From VRUE01 sp033856195 (GTDB taxonomy: Bacteria; Actinomycetota; Thermoleophilia; Solirubrobacterales; 70-9), in assembly GCA_033856195.1 (NCBI GenBank), contig JAWVFL010000057.1, positions 1-32,316 of the forward strand: a stretch of 32,316 bases of DNA. The letters are read 5' to 3'. Shown here piece after piece: positions 25,606 to 32,018 of the stretch (position 1 is its first letter; each line of letters opens with the position of its first letter). A program made the translations under genes and the position numbers. The notes below the pieces were generated by a model. It was not told where the DNA came from. It saw nothing but the letters and a program-made list of their open reading frames with translations, and searched no databases.

Positions 25606-27036
25606 ATGAGACAGGTGCGGATCAAGGACACATTGAGCGGGGAGCTGGTGACGCTCGACCCCGGTCATGAGGTTGGGATTTATGCCTGTGGCCCGACGGT
25701 CTACAGCAGGATCCACATCGGCAACGCGAGGCCGTTCGTGGTGTTTTCGCTGCTTGCCCGATTTCTGAAGTCGGAGGGATACGGCGCGAAGTTGGTGGTC
25801 AACGTCACCGACATCAACGACAAGATCTACGTTGCCGCCCGCGACGTCGGGAAGGGGTCCGCTGAGTTCGCTGCGCGGATGACCCAGGCTTACTTCGAGG
25901 ACACCGACCAGCTCGGACTGGGTCGTCCCGACGCGGAGCCGTTGGCGACGGAGACGATCGGGGGGATCGTTGGGCTGATCTCCGATCTGATCGCTGCCGG
26001 CCATGCCTATGAGTCGGGCGGGGACGTCTACTTTCGAGTGCGCAGCTTCGACGGCTACGGCAAGCTCTCCAACCGGCGCACCGAGGACATGGACCAGGGC
26101 GAGGAGGCGGGTTTGGCTTCGCTCAAGGAGGACCCGCTCGACTTCGCGCTCTGGAAGGCGCACAAGCCGGGTGAGGACACGTCCTGGGAGTCGCCCTGGG
26201 GGCCCGGGCGGCCGGGCTGGCACATCGAGTGCTCGGCGATGGCGGAGGCGGAGCTGGGGCCTTTCTTCGCGATCCACGGCGGTGGCTCCGATCTCGTCTT
26301 TCCCCATCACGAGAACGAGATCGCTCAGTCGGAGGCGGCGGGGCGGCCGTTTGCGCGGGCGTGGATGCACAACGGGATGGTCGAGACCGACGCCGAGAAG
26401 ATGTCGAAGTCCGAGGGGAACATCTTTCAGCTCTCCGAGGCGTTGGATCGTTACGGGCGCGAGGCGGTGATTGCCTACCTGATCTCGGGGCACTACCGGC
26501 AGCCGCTTGCTTTTGGGGCCGAGCAAATGGACCAGGCAGTGGCACGCGTCGAACGGCTCCGAAATTTCTTCCGGGAGCACCCCATAGGGGAGGCCGGGGG
26601 GGTCTCGTCGGAGCAACCGCGGGGAGGCTCCGCCGAGACCCCCCCGGCCTCCCGCATCGAGGCGTTCCGCGAGGCTCTTGCCGATGATTTCAACACGCCG
26701 CGAGCGATGGCTCAGGTCTCCGAGCTGGTTTCAGAAGCCAATCGCGAGGAGATTCCGGGCGCGCCGGAGGCTGTGGAGGAGATGCTCGAGCTGCTGGGGC
26801 TCGATTCGCTCGCAAAGGAGAAAGTCACCGAAGGTGCCGCGACATCGACGGTTGGGCTGGCGGTCGAAGCGTCAGGGGAAGTGCTTCGGCCCAAGGAGGT
26901 GCTGCTGGCAGAACGCGAGGAGGCGAGGGCGGCACGAGACTTCAAGCGCGCCGATGCGATTCGCGACCAGCTGACAGAGATGGGCTGGGAGGTCCGCGAT
27001 TCTGCCGACGGCGCGAAGCTCGTGCCCAAGGGTTAG
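25606..27036 (+). CDS. cysS: cysteinyl-tRNA synthetase with palindrome-encoded insert
   Basis: Class I synthetase charging tRNA-Cys. 476 residues from ATG 25606. The chain shows YACGPTVYS with the first zinc Cys, HIGNARPF (HIGH motif), WHIECSAMA (second zinc Cys), HHENEIAQSEA, and EKMSKSEGN (KMSKS loop). A DALR-type helical domain follows, with ADDFNTPRAM and a FKRADAIRDQL tail. Residues 328-349 are a Gly/Pro/Ser-rich insert encoded by a 66-bp near-perfect palindrome (26588-26653), in a variable loop before the DDFNTP helix. The frame is open upstream to 25543, but that reads through hairpin A copy 3. rlmB starts at the next base after the stop. Confidence 0.96.
   Translation: MRQVRIKDTLSGELVTLDPGHEVGIYACGPTVYSRIHIGNARPFVVFSLLARFLKSEGYGAKLVVNVTDINDKIYVAARDVGKGSAEFAARMTQAYFEDTDQLGLGRPDAEPLATETIGGIVGLISDLIAAGHAYESGGDVYFRVRSFDGYGKLSNRRTEDMDQGEEAGLASLKEDPLDFALWKAHKPGEDTSWESPWGPGRPGWHIECSAMAEAELGPFFAIHGGGSDLVFPHHENEIAQSEAAGRPFARAWMHNGMVETDAEKMSKSEGNIFQLSEALDRYGREAVIAYLISGHYRQPLAFGAEQMDQAVARVERLRNFFREHPIGEAGGVSSEQPRGGSAETPPASRIEAFREALADDFNTPRAMAQVSELVSEANREEIPGAPEAVEEMLELLGLDSLAKEKVTEGAATSTVGLAVEASGEVLRPKEVLLAEREEARAARDFKRADAIRDQLTEMGWEVRDSADGAKLVPKG
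26588..26653. repeat. palindrome inside the cysS reading frame
   Basis: The left arm 26588-26614 and right arm 26627-26653 are complementary over 27 positions with one mismatch (T26608 against C26633); the loop is 12 nt. Each arm carries a run of seven G or C. Total length 66 bp, exactly 22 codons, so the frame is kept. It encodes Gly/Ser/Pro/Glu-rich sequence (GGVSSEQPRGG and SAETPPAS). Confidence 0.8.
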
Positions 27037-27687
27037 ATGGCTTCGCAGCTGATCTATGGCAAGCAGCCGGTAGCGGAGGCGGAGCGGGGGAGGCGGCAGG
27101 TTCAGCGAGTCTGGCGGGCTCCTGAGACGCCGACCGAGGAGCTGGAGCGGCTCTGTGGGTCGCCGGACCATCAGGGGGTCGTGGCCGAGGTCGAGCCCTA
27201 TCCCTACGCTGGCTCCGCAGAACTGCTGCGGGGTGAGAACGCGCTGCTCATCGCACTCGACCAGGTGCAGGACCCGCGCAATCTCGGGGCGGTCGCACGT
27301 TCGGCGGAGGCGGCCGGGGCGGACGGGCTGGTGATCCCAGAGCGCCGAGCCGCCGCGGTCACCGCCGTTACCTGCAAGGCATCGGCGGGGGCTGTCGAGC
27401 ACCTGCCGATCGCCCACGTTCGTAATCTCGCCGATTGGCTTGCCGAGGCGAAGCAGGCGGGTTTCTGGATTTGGGGCGCCGATGCCGAGGCGAAGCAGGC
27501 GCCTTGGGACGTCGACCTGAGCGGGCCGACGGTGCTGGTGCTTGGGGGCGAGGGCAAGGGTCTGCGCCCCCGCGTCGCGTCGGCCTGCGACGGGCTTATT
27601 GCCCTGCCGCAGCGCGGAAAGATCGACTCGCTCAACGTCTCGGCGGCCGCCGCGGCGCTGCTTTTCGAGGCCGTTCGGCAGCGGTAG
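27037..27687 (+). CDS. rlmB: SpoU-family 23S rRNA 2'-O-ribose methyltransferase, RlmB-like
   Basis: Predicted to methylate the 2'-O of G2251 in 23S rRNA with SAM. 216 residues, about 30 fewer than usual, because the N-terminal substrate-binding domain is short (IYGKQPVAEA start, DHQGVVAEV). The knotted SPOUT domain is complete: LDQVQDPRNLGAVARSAEAAGADG (motif 1), VLGGEGKGLRP (motif 2) and DSLNVSAAAAALLFE (motif 3). A 19-bp direct repeat (27441-27459 and 27483-27501) encodes AEAKQA twice. ATG is directly after the cysS stop. cysS-rlmB-sigH is the order known from Bacillus, minus mrnC and yacP. Confidence 0.9.
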   Translation: MASQLIYGKQPVAEAERGRRQVQRVWRAPETPTEELERLCGSPDHQGVVAEVEPYPYAGSAELLRGENALLIALDQVQDPRNLGAVARSAEAAGADGLVIPERRAAAVTAVTCKASAGAVEHLPIAHVRNLADWLAEAKQAGFWIWGADAEAKQAPWDVDLSGPTVLVLGGEGKGLRPRVASACDGLIALPQRGKIDSLNVSAAAAALLFEAVRQR

Positions 27688-27724
27688 CAACTGCAACGGC
27701 GTTTGCACGAATTTCCGTTCGGGG

Positions 27725-27752
27725 TTGACAGAACTCCGCGCGGCCGTAAACT
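27725..27752 (+). promoter_or_regulatory. sigH promoter
   Basis: TTGACA (27725-27730), 16-nt spacer, TAAACT (27747-27752). A perfect -35 and a fair -10; expected transcript start near 27759. This leaves a leader of about 100 nt before the sigH GTG, unlike the short leaders elsewhere in the window. Confidence 0.7.
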
Positions 27753-27765
27753 AACGCGCCAATAA

Positions 27766-27834
27766 GGGTGAACCTCAGCTTGAGTCTGAGATCACCCATT
27801 CCATACAGGGCGCCGCCAGGGGAGGTAAGGCGCC
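27766..27834 (+). promoter_or_regulatory. structured 5' leader of sigH
   Basis: Hairpin 1: GGGTGA (27766-27771) with TCACCC (27792-27797) and inner CTCAG (27774-27778) with CTGAG (27786-27790). Hairpin 2: GGCGCC (27809-27814) with GGCGCC (27829-27834), holding GGGGAGGTAA, a strong anti-16S match, in its loop without any start codon behind it. The working ribosome site is AAGGAG (27848-27853), 8 nt before GTG 27862. Confidence 0.5.
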
Positions 27835-27861
27835 ACGACCCTTCGTCAAGGAGAAGGATCT

Positions 27862-28572
27862 GTGGCTCTATCTTCGCCTACCCAGGAAATGCAGCTCCCC
27901 TCGGGCCGTCTCAACGGCTCGCTCAAACCAGCAGAAGCTAACCCTCAACTCGAGCTTGATGACCATTATCTGGTCGCTCTCGCCAAGGATGGTCGTGCCG
28001 ATGCCTACGACGCGATCGTTCGCCGCTACCGCGGTTTCGTCCGCCTCAAGGCCTCCTCGTATTTCCTGCTCGGGGGCGAGGCCGACGACCTGATCCAGGA
28101 AGGCCTGCTCGGCCTCTACAAGGCCATCCGCGACTACCGGACCGACCGCGAGTCGAGCTTTCGCAACTTCGCCGAGCTCTGCATCACCCGCCAGATCATC
28201 ACCGCGGTGAAGACGGCGACGCGCAACAAGCACACCCCGCTCAACCAGTACGTCTCCTTCAGCCAGACCCCAGCGGCGGCCGGCGACTCGGATACGACCC
28301 TCGACGAGATCCTGCCCGGTCCCACCGTGCACGATCCGGTCAACCAGGTGATCGCCGCCGAAGAGCTCGACAGCCTCGTCTCCTGCCTCTCGGGCGTCTC
28401 CGGCGTCCTCTCCGACCTCGAGAGCCGCGTGCTCTCGCTCTACCTCGACGGTCACTCCTACGAGGCGACCGCCGAGCGGCTCGAGTGCGACACCAAGACC
28501 GTGGACAACGCCCTGCAGCGTGTCAAGCGCAAGGTCGGCAGCCACCTCGCCTCGCGGGAGACCCTCAACTAG
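27862..28572 (+). CDS. sigH: RNA polymerase sigma factor, SigH (Spo0H) family
   Basis: 236 residues. After an unconserved 33-residue N-terminus, region 2 (about 34-125) is remarkably like Bacillus SigH: YRGFVRLKASSYFLLGGEA, DLIQEGLLGLYKAIRDYR, FAELCITRQIITAVKTATR and KHTPLNQYVSFS. Region 4 (about 165-228) has LSDLESRVLSLYLDGHSYE and TKTVDNALQRVKRKV, the helix-turn-helix. In Bacillus, SigH drives early sporulation and transition-state genes; here its regulon is unknown. It has its own strong promoter and a structured leader. Its stop codon shares CTAG with the stop of the convergent GNAT gene. Confidence 0.93.
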   Translation: MALSSPTQEMQLPSGRLNGSLKPAEANPQLELDDHYLVALAKDGRADAYDAIVRRYRGFVRLKASSYFLLGGEADDLIQEGLLGLYKAIRDYRTDRESSFRNFAELCITRQIITAVKTATRNKHTPLNQYVSFSQTPAAAGDSDTTLDEILPGPTVHDPVNQVIAAEELDSLVSCLSGVSGVLSDLESRVLSLYLDGHSYEATAERLECDTKTVDNALQRVKRKVGSHLASRETLN

Positions 28573-29579
28573 CGCAAATCGGCGAGGACGTAGTCGAGCA
28601 GCTCCCGGCCGTGCTCGGAGGCGACTGAGACGTCGTCAGCCTTGATCCGGACACGGTGCAGGGACTGCATGCGCAGCACGTCGCCGTCACAGCGATTGTT
28701 GGGGAAGACGCCGGAGTAGGAGACGCCCAGTCGCTCGAGGTGGTCCGCGACGAGCGCGGTCGCCGGCGCCTCCAGGGGAAGGTCCAGGTAGATCGCGTCG
28801 AGGCAGGCACGGTGGAAGAGGTGGTGTCGCTCGGCCGCCACGACCTGCTCGAGATCGGCGCCGGGCACGTGGACGGTGATCAGGGCGAGGTCGTGATCCG
28901 TGTCGACGGCTACGTGGAGCTCGCTGCGCTCGGCAAGTTCCACCTCCGCCGGCGCCTCCGCAAGCGTTCCCCGCAGCTCGCACAGCTCGAGCGTTTGCCC
29001 GACGATGTCCCGATGGCGCTCGGGGACGTAGACAGGCCGCTCGTGGCCATCGTTCAGCTTGGCGTAGAAGAGCGCCGCCGATTGCCGCCCGTGTCGTCCA
29101 TCGGTCGCGGCGTCGTTGGAGACAGACGCCGGGATCCAGCCGAGCAGGAAGCCGGTCTCGTGCGCACCCAGCTCGATGTTGGCCCGCTGGCTGTAGGGAT
29201 GGGCCGCCGTCGCCTCGCTGTACATCCCAGCCAGTCCTCGCTCCCTCGCCCAGTCCATCAGGAAGCGCTTGGTCCGGGTGAAGAGATGCTGCCCCCGCGC
29301 CGCCGGCATAGTCACCGCCTGCCCCGAATGGCCGACTGCGTCTCCGGCTGCTGCCAGACTCATCCCCTCGTGGCAGAGCAGCTCGCCGTCGCTGGTCTCG
29401 GCCACGCATGACACGTAGGTCCCGTCAGCAAGCCGTGCCGAGACCTCCTCGGCGTCATACACCCAGCGCACGTCATAGCTGTCCCCGTAAGCAGCCTCGA
29501 TCGCTTCGCTGAGTACTGCCCCCTCGTCGGGCTCGAGGAATCGGAACCGCGCTTCGAGACCGCTGACGGAGTCGCCCAT
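28569..29579 (-). CDS. GNAT-fold N-acetyltransferase-like protein
   Basis: 336 residues. Residues 10-175 resemble a GNAT domain: RFRFLEPDEGAVLSEAIEAAYG, LADGTYVSCVAETSDGELL, a GHSGQAVTMPAARGQHLF segment at the acetyl-CoA loop (degenerate relative to RxxGxG/A), and GLAGMYSEATAAHPYSQRAN with ETGFLLGWIPA. The remaining 150 residues form a second domain ending in VLADLR, possibly another acyltransferase-like lobe. Similar proteins in actinobacteria are annotated as GNAT; the substrate is unknown. ATG 29579 has AATATA 6 nt upstream on its strand, overlapping the tRNA promoter of the other strand. It converges with sigH, overlapping by 4 nt. Confidence 0.75.
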   Translation of the reverse strand: MGDSVSGLEARFRFLEPDEGAVLSEAIEAAYGDSYDVRWVYDAEEVSARLADGTYVSCVAETSDGELLCHEGMSLAAAGDAVGHSGQAVTMPAARGQHLFTRTKRFLMDWARERGLAGMYSEATAAHPYSQRANIELGAHETGFLLGWIPASVSNDAATDGRHGRQSAALFYAKLNDGHERPVYVPERHRDIVGQTLELCELRGTLAEAPAEVELAERSELHVAVDTDHDLALITVHVPGADLEQVVAAERHHLFHRACLDAIYLDLPLEAPATALVADHLERLGVSYSGVFPNNRCDGDVLRMQSLHRVRIKADDVSVASEHGRELLDYVLADLR

Positions 29580-29591
29580 GGCCTCTATATT
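29563..29591 (+). promoter_or_regulatory. promoter of tRNA-Thr
   Basis: CTGACG (29563-29568), 17-nt spacer, TATATT (29586-29591); a transcript would start near 29598, just before the tRNA. The -35 and most of the spacer lie inside the 5' end of the divergent GNAT gene. Confidence 0.6.
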
Positions 29592-29600
29592 CGACAGGCT

Positions 29601-29673
29601 GCCCGCCTAGCTCAACTGGTAGAGCACTTGATTTGTAATCAAGAGGTTTCCGGTTCGATTCCGGAGGCGGGCT
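29601..29673 (+). tRNA. tRNA-Thr (anticodon TGT)
   Basis: 73 nt, complete cloverleaf. Acceptor GCCCGCC (29601-29607) pairs with GGCGGGC (29666-29672), discriminator T at 29673. The D-arm holds AGCTCAACTGGTAGAGC, and the anticodon stem CTTGA/TCAAG (29627-29631, 29639-29643) has loop TTTGTAA, anticodon TGT at 29634-29636. The T-arm is CCGG-TTCGATT-CCGG. CCA is not encoded. In actinobacteria a tRNA-Thr often stands before rpmG-secE-nusG, which may lie beyond this window. Confidence 0.97.
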
Positions 29674-29682
29674 CTGGGCGAA

Positions 29683-31068
29683 TCAAACGTCTTTGCCGGA
29701 GCCACTGAGCACTCGCGCCTTCTCGGAGGCGAGCTCCTCATCCGTGAGGACGCCCTTTTCGTGCAGGGTGGCGAGGCGTTCGAGGCGGGCCAGGCGGGCG
29801 TCCTCGCTGTCGGCGGCGAGAGTTGCTGTCGGCGCCTCGCTCTCGCCGCTGGGCTTGCGCATCTCGGGCAGGCGAAGTTTGGATGCCCGCTCTCCCAGGT
29901 TGGCGTCCTTGACCGCGTCGACGACGCGGTCCTTGGTGCGGCCGACGACGTCGCCGTAGTCGGCGTCGGGGAATTCCTCGGTGCTCTGTTTGCGCAGCTC
30001 GTGGATGCCGAAGGCCGCCAGGCCGGCAATTACCAGTGTGGTCAGGAAGGAGCGCAAGTTCTGGGTCGGGGCGGAGAGGAAGTAGATACCGACGACGACC
30101 GCCAGCAGCGCGTAGACGTAGGCGGGGTAGTCGCGCAGGGCAGGCGCCAGCACGCGGCGGGTCGCCCGGGCCGAGTCGGTTGGCGAGGCGAGCCAGCCGG
30201 CGATTCCGAAGAGCACGCCGATCACGATCACCGTGGTGGCGATGCTGGTCATCAGCGAAGTCCCGATCGACCAGGCGGCTTCGGCGGCTGGCTTGACGCT
30301 CTCTTCTTCGACCAGCTGGCCGACGACGACTCCGCCCGCCACCTCGCGGGCGACGATCACGGCGAAGCCGGCGGCGACGAGGCCGAGACCGCAGAAGAGC
30401 ACCGTCACCCAGCGGCTCTCGCGCGAGAGGTAGATCGCCAGGCCGAAACAGAGGAAGGTGAGTAGCGAGAGGATCAGGGCCAGGCCCTTGATCGCGACGA
30501 CGATGTCCTGCGCGGTCTTCAGCTGGTCGGATCGCAGGATCGTGATTTGGCCCGCGTCCGGGGGCAGCTTCGAGGCGAGGTCGGCGCCGATCCCGACCTG
30601 GTCGGCCAGGTTGGTGACGAGGCTGCCGAGGTTGAGACTGACCTTGCCTTCTTCGGTCGCCAGCGTCCCTTCCTTTTCTTCCAGCACTTCCAGCAGCTGT
30701 TCGTGGGTCGTGCGGTTGGCGCTCTTCCAGAGTTCCTGCGCGGTCGAGCTCTGCAGCACCTGGTTGGCGCCTTCGGGGGCGATCTGGCGCAGGCCACCGG
30801 AGATCGGCCCTGCCAGGTCCTTGGTGTCGCCGGGAAGCTTTTGGCTCAGTTCCTTTTCGACGTCGACGTTTTCGTAGAGCTGGTCGACGAGGTAGTCGCC
30901 GAGCGCTTCGCGGATCGTCTCGTTCTGGATCAGGCGGCCGCTGGTCTCGACCCAGTCGTCGGTGTTGAGCGCCTGGCGCTCGGTCCAGATCGCAAAGACG
31001 CTGAGGAAGGCGAGAAACGAGCCGAGCACGATCAGGGCCCTCACAAAACGGCGTCGTCCGCGGCTCAT
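29683..31068 (-). CDS. multi-pass membrane protein with C-terminal SHOCT domain
   Basis: 461 residues. Membrane segments at about 9-28, 193-214, 219-241, 271-294, 315-332 and 341-356. Between the first and second is a 160-residue extracytoplasmic region rich in Gln, Glu and Leu (NTDDWVETSGRLIQNETIR). The C-terminal 30 residues (LARLERLATLHEKGVLTDEE) form a SHOCT domain, a short oligomerisation module. The linker before it is acidic and low-complexity. Function unknown. ATG 31068 is only 23 nt from the divergent VOC gene start, and their -10 boxes overlap. Confidence 0.82.
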   Translation of the reverse strand: MSRGRRRFVRALIVLGSFLAFLSVFAIWTERQALNTDDWVETSGRLIQNETIREALGDYLVDQLYENVDVEKELSQKLPGDTKDLAGPISGGLRQIAPEGANQVLQSSTAQELWKSANRTTHEQLLEVLEEKEGTLATEEGKVSLNLGSLVTNLADQVGIGADLASKLPPDAGQITILRSDQLKTAQDIVVAIKGLALILSLLTFLCFGLAIYLSRESRWVTVLFCGLGLVAAGFAVIVAREVAGGVVVGQLVEEESVKPAAEAAWSIGTSLMTSIATTVIVIGVLFGIAGWLASPTDSARATRRVLAPALRDYPAYVYALLAVVVGIYFLSAPTQNLRSFLTTLVIAGLAAFGIHELRKQSTEEFPDADYGDVVGRTKDRVVDAVKDANLGERASKLRLPEMRKPSGESEAPTATLAADSEDARLARLERLATLHEKGVLTDEELASEKARVLSGSGKDV

Positions 31069-31076
31069 TGGCGAAT

Positions 31077-31084
31077 GGTATATG
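31077..31084. promoter_or_regulatory. overlapping divergent -10 boxes
   Basis: On the minus strand TATACC (31077-31082) lies 8 nt before the SHOCT gene ATG. On the plus strand TATATG (31079-31084) lies 7 nt before the VOC gene GTG. The two boxes share four base pairs, so polymerase can hardly use both at once. Confidence 0.45.
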
Positions 31085-31091
31085 TGACGTA

Positions 31092-32018
31092 GTGAAGCTA
31101 GAGGGAATTCACCACATCACCGCGATCACGGCCGACGCGCAGAGCAACGTCGACTTCTACGCGGGCGTGATGGGCCTGCGCCTGGTCAAGAAGACGGTCA
31201 ACCAGGACAACCCGACCGTCTACCACCTCTTCTTCGCCGACGAGAAGGGCAGCGCCGGCTCCGACCTCACCTTCTTCGAGTTCCCGGGCGTGCCGCCGGG
31301 CCGGGCCGGCGCCGGCGACGTGCACCGGATCGTCTGGCGGGTCGCCTCGCACGCGGCGCTCGATTTCTGGGAGGAGCGGCTCGGGGCAAACGGGATCGAG
31401 TCCGAGCGGGCGGGGGGAGGCCTGCGCTTCGCCGACCCCGAGGGGCTCGCCCACGAGCTTGCGGTCGTCGAGGTGGCCGATGAGCCGCTGATCGCCGACC
31501 ATCCCGAAGTGCCGGCCGAGCTGGCGCTGCGCGGCTTTCACGCCGTCTGCGCCTACACCGCCGACCCCGCGGCGAGCACGACGCTGCTCGAGTCGCTCGA
31601 GTTCGAGCCGGTCGACGAGAACAGCTGGGAGGCGCGCGGCTCGAGTCGGGGCGGCCTCTACCTCTATGAAACCCCACCGGAGGAGCGCTCTCTTCAGGGT
31701 GCCGGCAGCGTCCACCACGTCGCCTGGGCCTCGACCATCGACGAGCACGAGGAGTGGCGCGACCGCGCGATCGCCGGCGGCGCCCAGCCCACGCCGGTGA
31801 TCGACCGCTTCTACTTCCGCTCGATCTACTTCCGCGAGCCGGGCGGGGTGCTCATCGAGATCGCGACGCTCGGCCCGGGCTTCACGTCCGACGAGCCGCT
31901 CCTCTCGCTCGGCGAGAGCCTCTCGCTGCCGCCCGACTTCGAGCATCTGCGCGAGCGCATCGAGCCCGCGCTCACACCGCTGCCCGACATCCGGGCCTGG
32001 CGTCCTGAAACCCCGTGA
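31092..32018 (+). CDS. VOC-family ring-cleaving dioxygenase (MhqO-like)
   Basis: 308 residues with two tandem vicinal-oxygen-chelate halves (about 1-135 and 145-270). Metal ligands seen: His in GIHHITAIT, His in VHRIVW or in VHHVAW, and Glu in VLIEIATLGPGF. The segments FYAGVMGLRLVKKTVNQDNP and YHLFFADEKGSAGSDLTFFEFPG are typical of the glyoxalase/dioxygenase group including Bacillus MhqO, which degrades hydroquinone-type compounds. GTG 31092 was chosen because MKLEGIHHIT is the common N-terminus and a TATATG box lies 7 nt upstream; TTG 31068 is also in frame. It overlaps the next gene as GTGA. Confidence 0.87.
   Translation: MKLEGIHHITAITADAQSNVDFYAGVMGLRLVKKTVNQDNPTVYHLFFADEKGSAGSDLTFFEFPGVPPGRAGAGDVHRIVWRVASHAALDFWEERLGANGIESERAGGGLRFADPEGLAHELAVVEVADEPLIADHPEVPAELALRGFHAVCAYTADPAASTTLLESLEFEPVDENSWEARGSSRGGLYLYETPPEERSLQGAGSVHHVAWASTIDEHEEWRDRAIAGGAQPTPVIDRFYFRSIYFREPGGVLIEIATLGPGFTSDEPLLSLGESLSLPPDFEHLRERIEPALTPLPDIRAWRPETP

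Noticed and set aside
24601..26616. 671-residue minus-strand frame across the coiled-coil gene, hairpin A copy 3 and cysS
   Set aside because: It crosses two clear plus-strand genes and a hairpin element; composition is that of a shadow frame.
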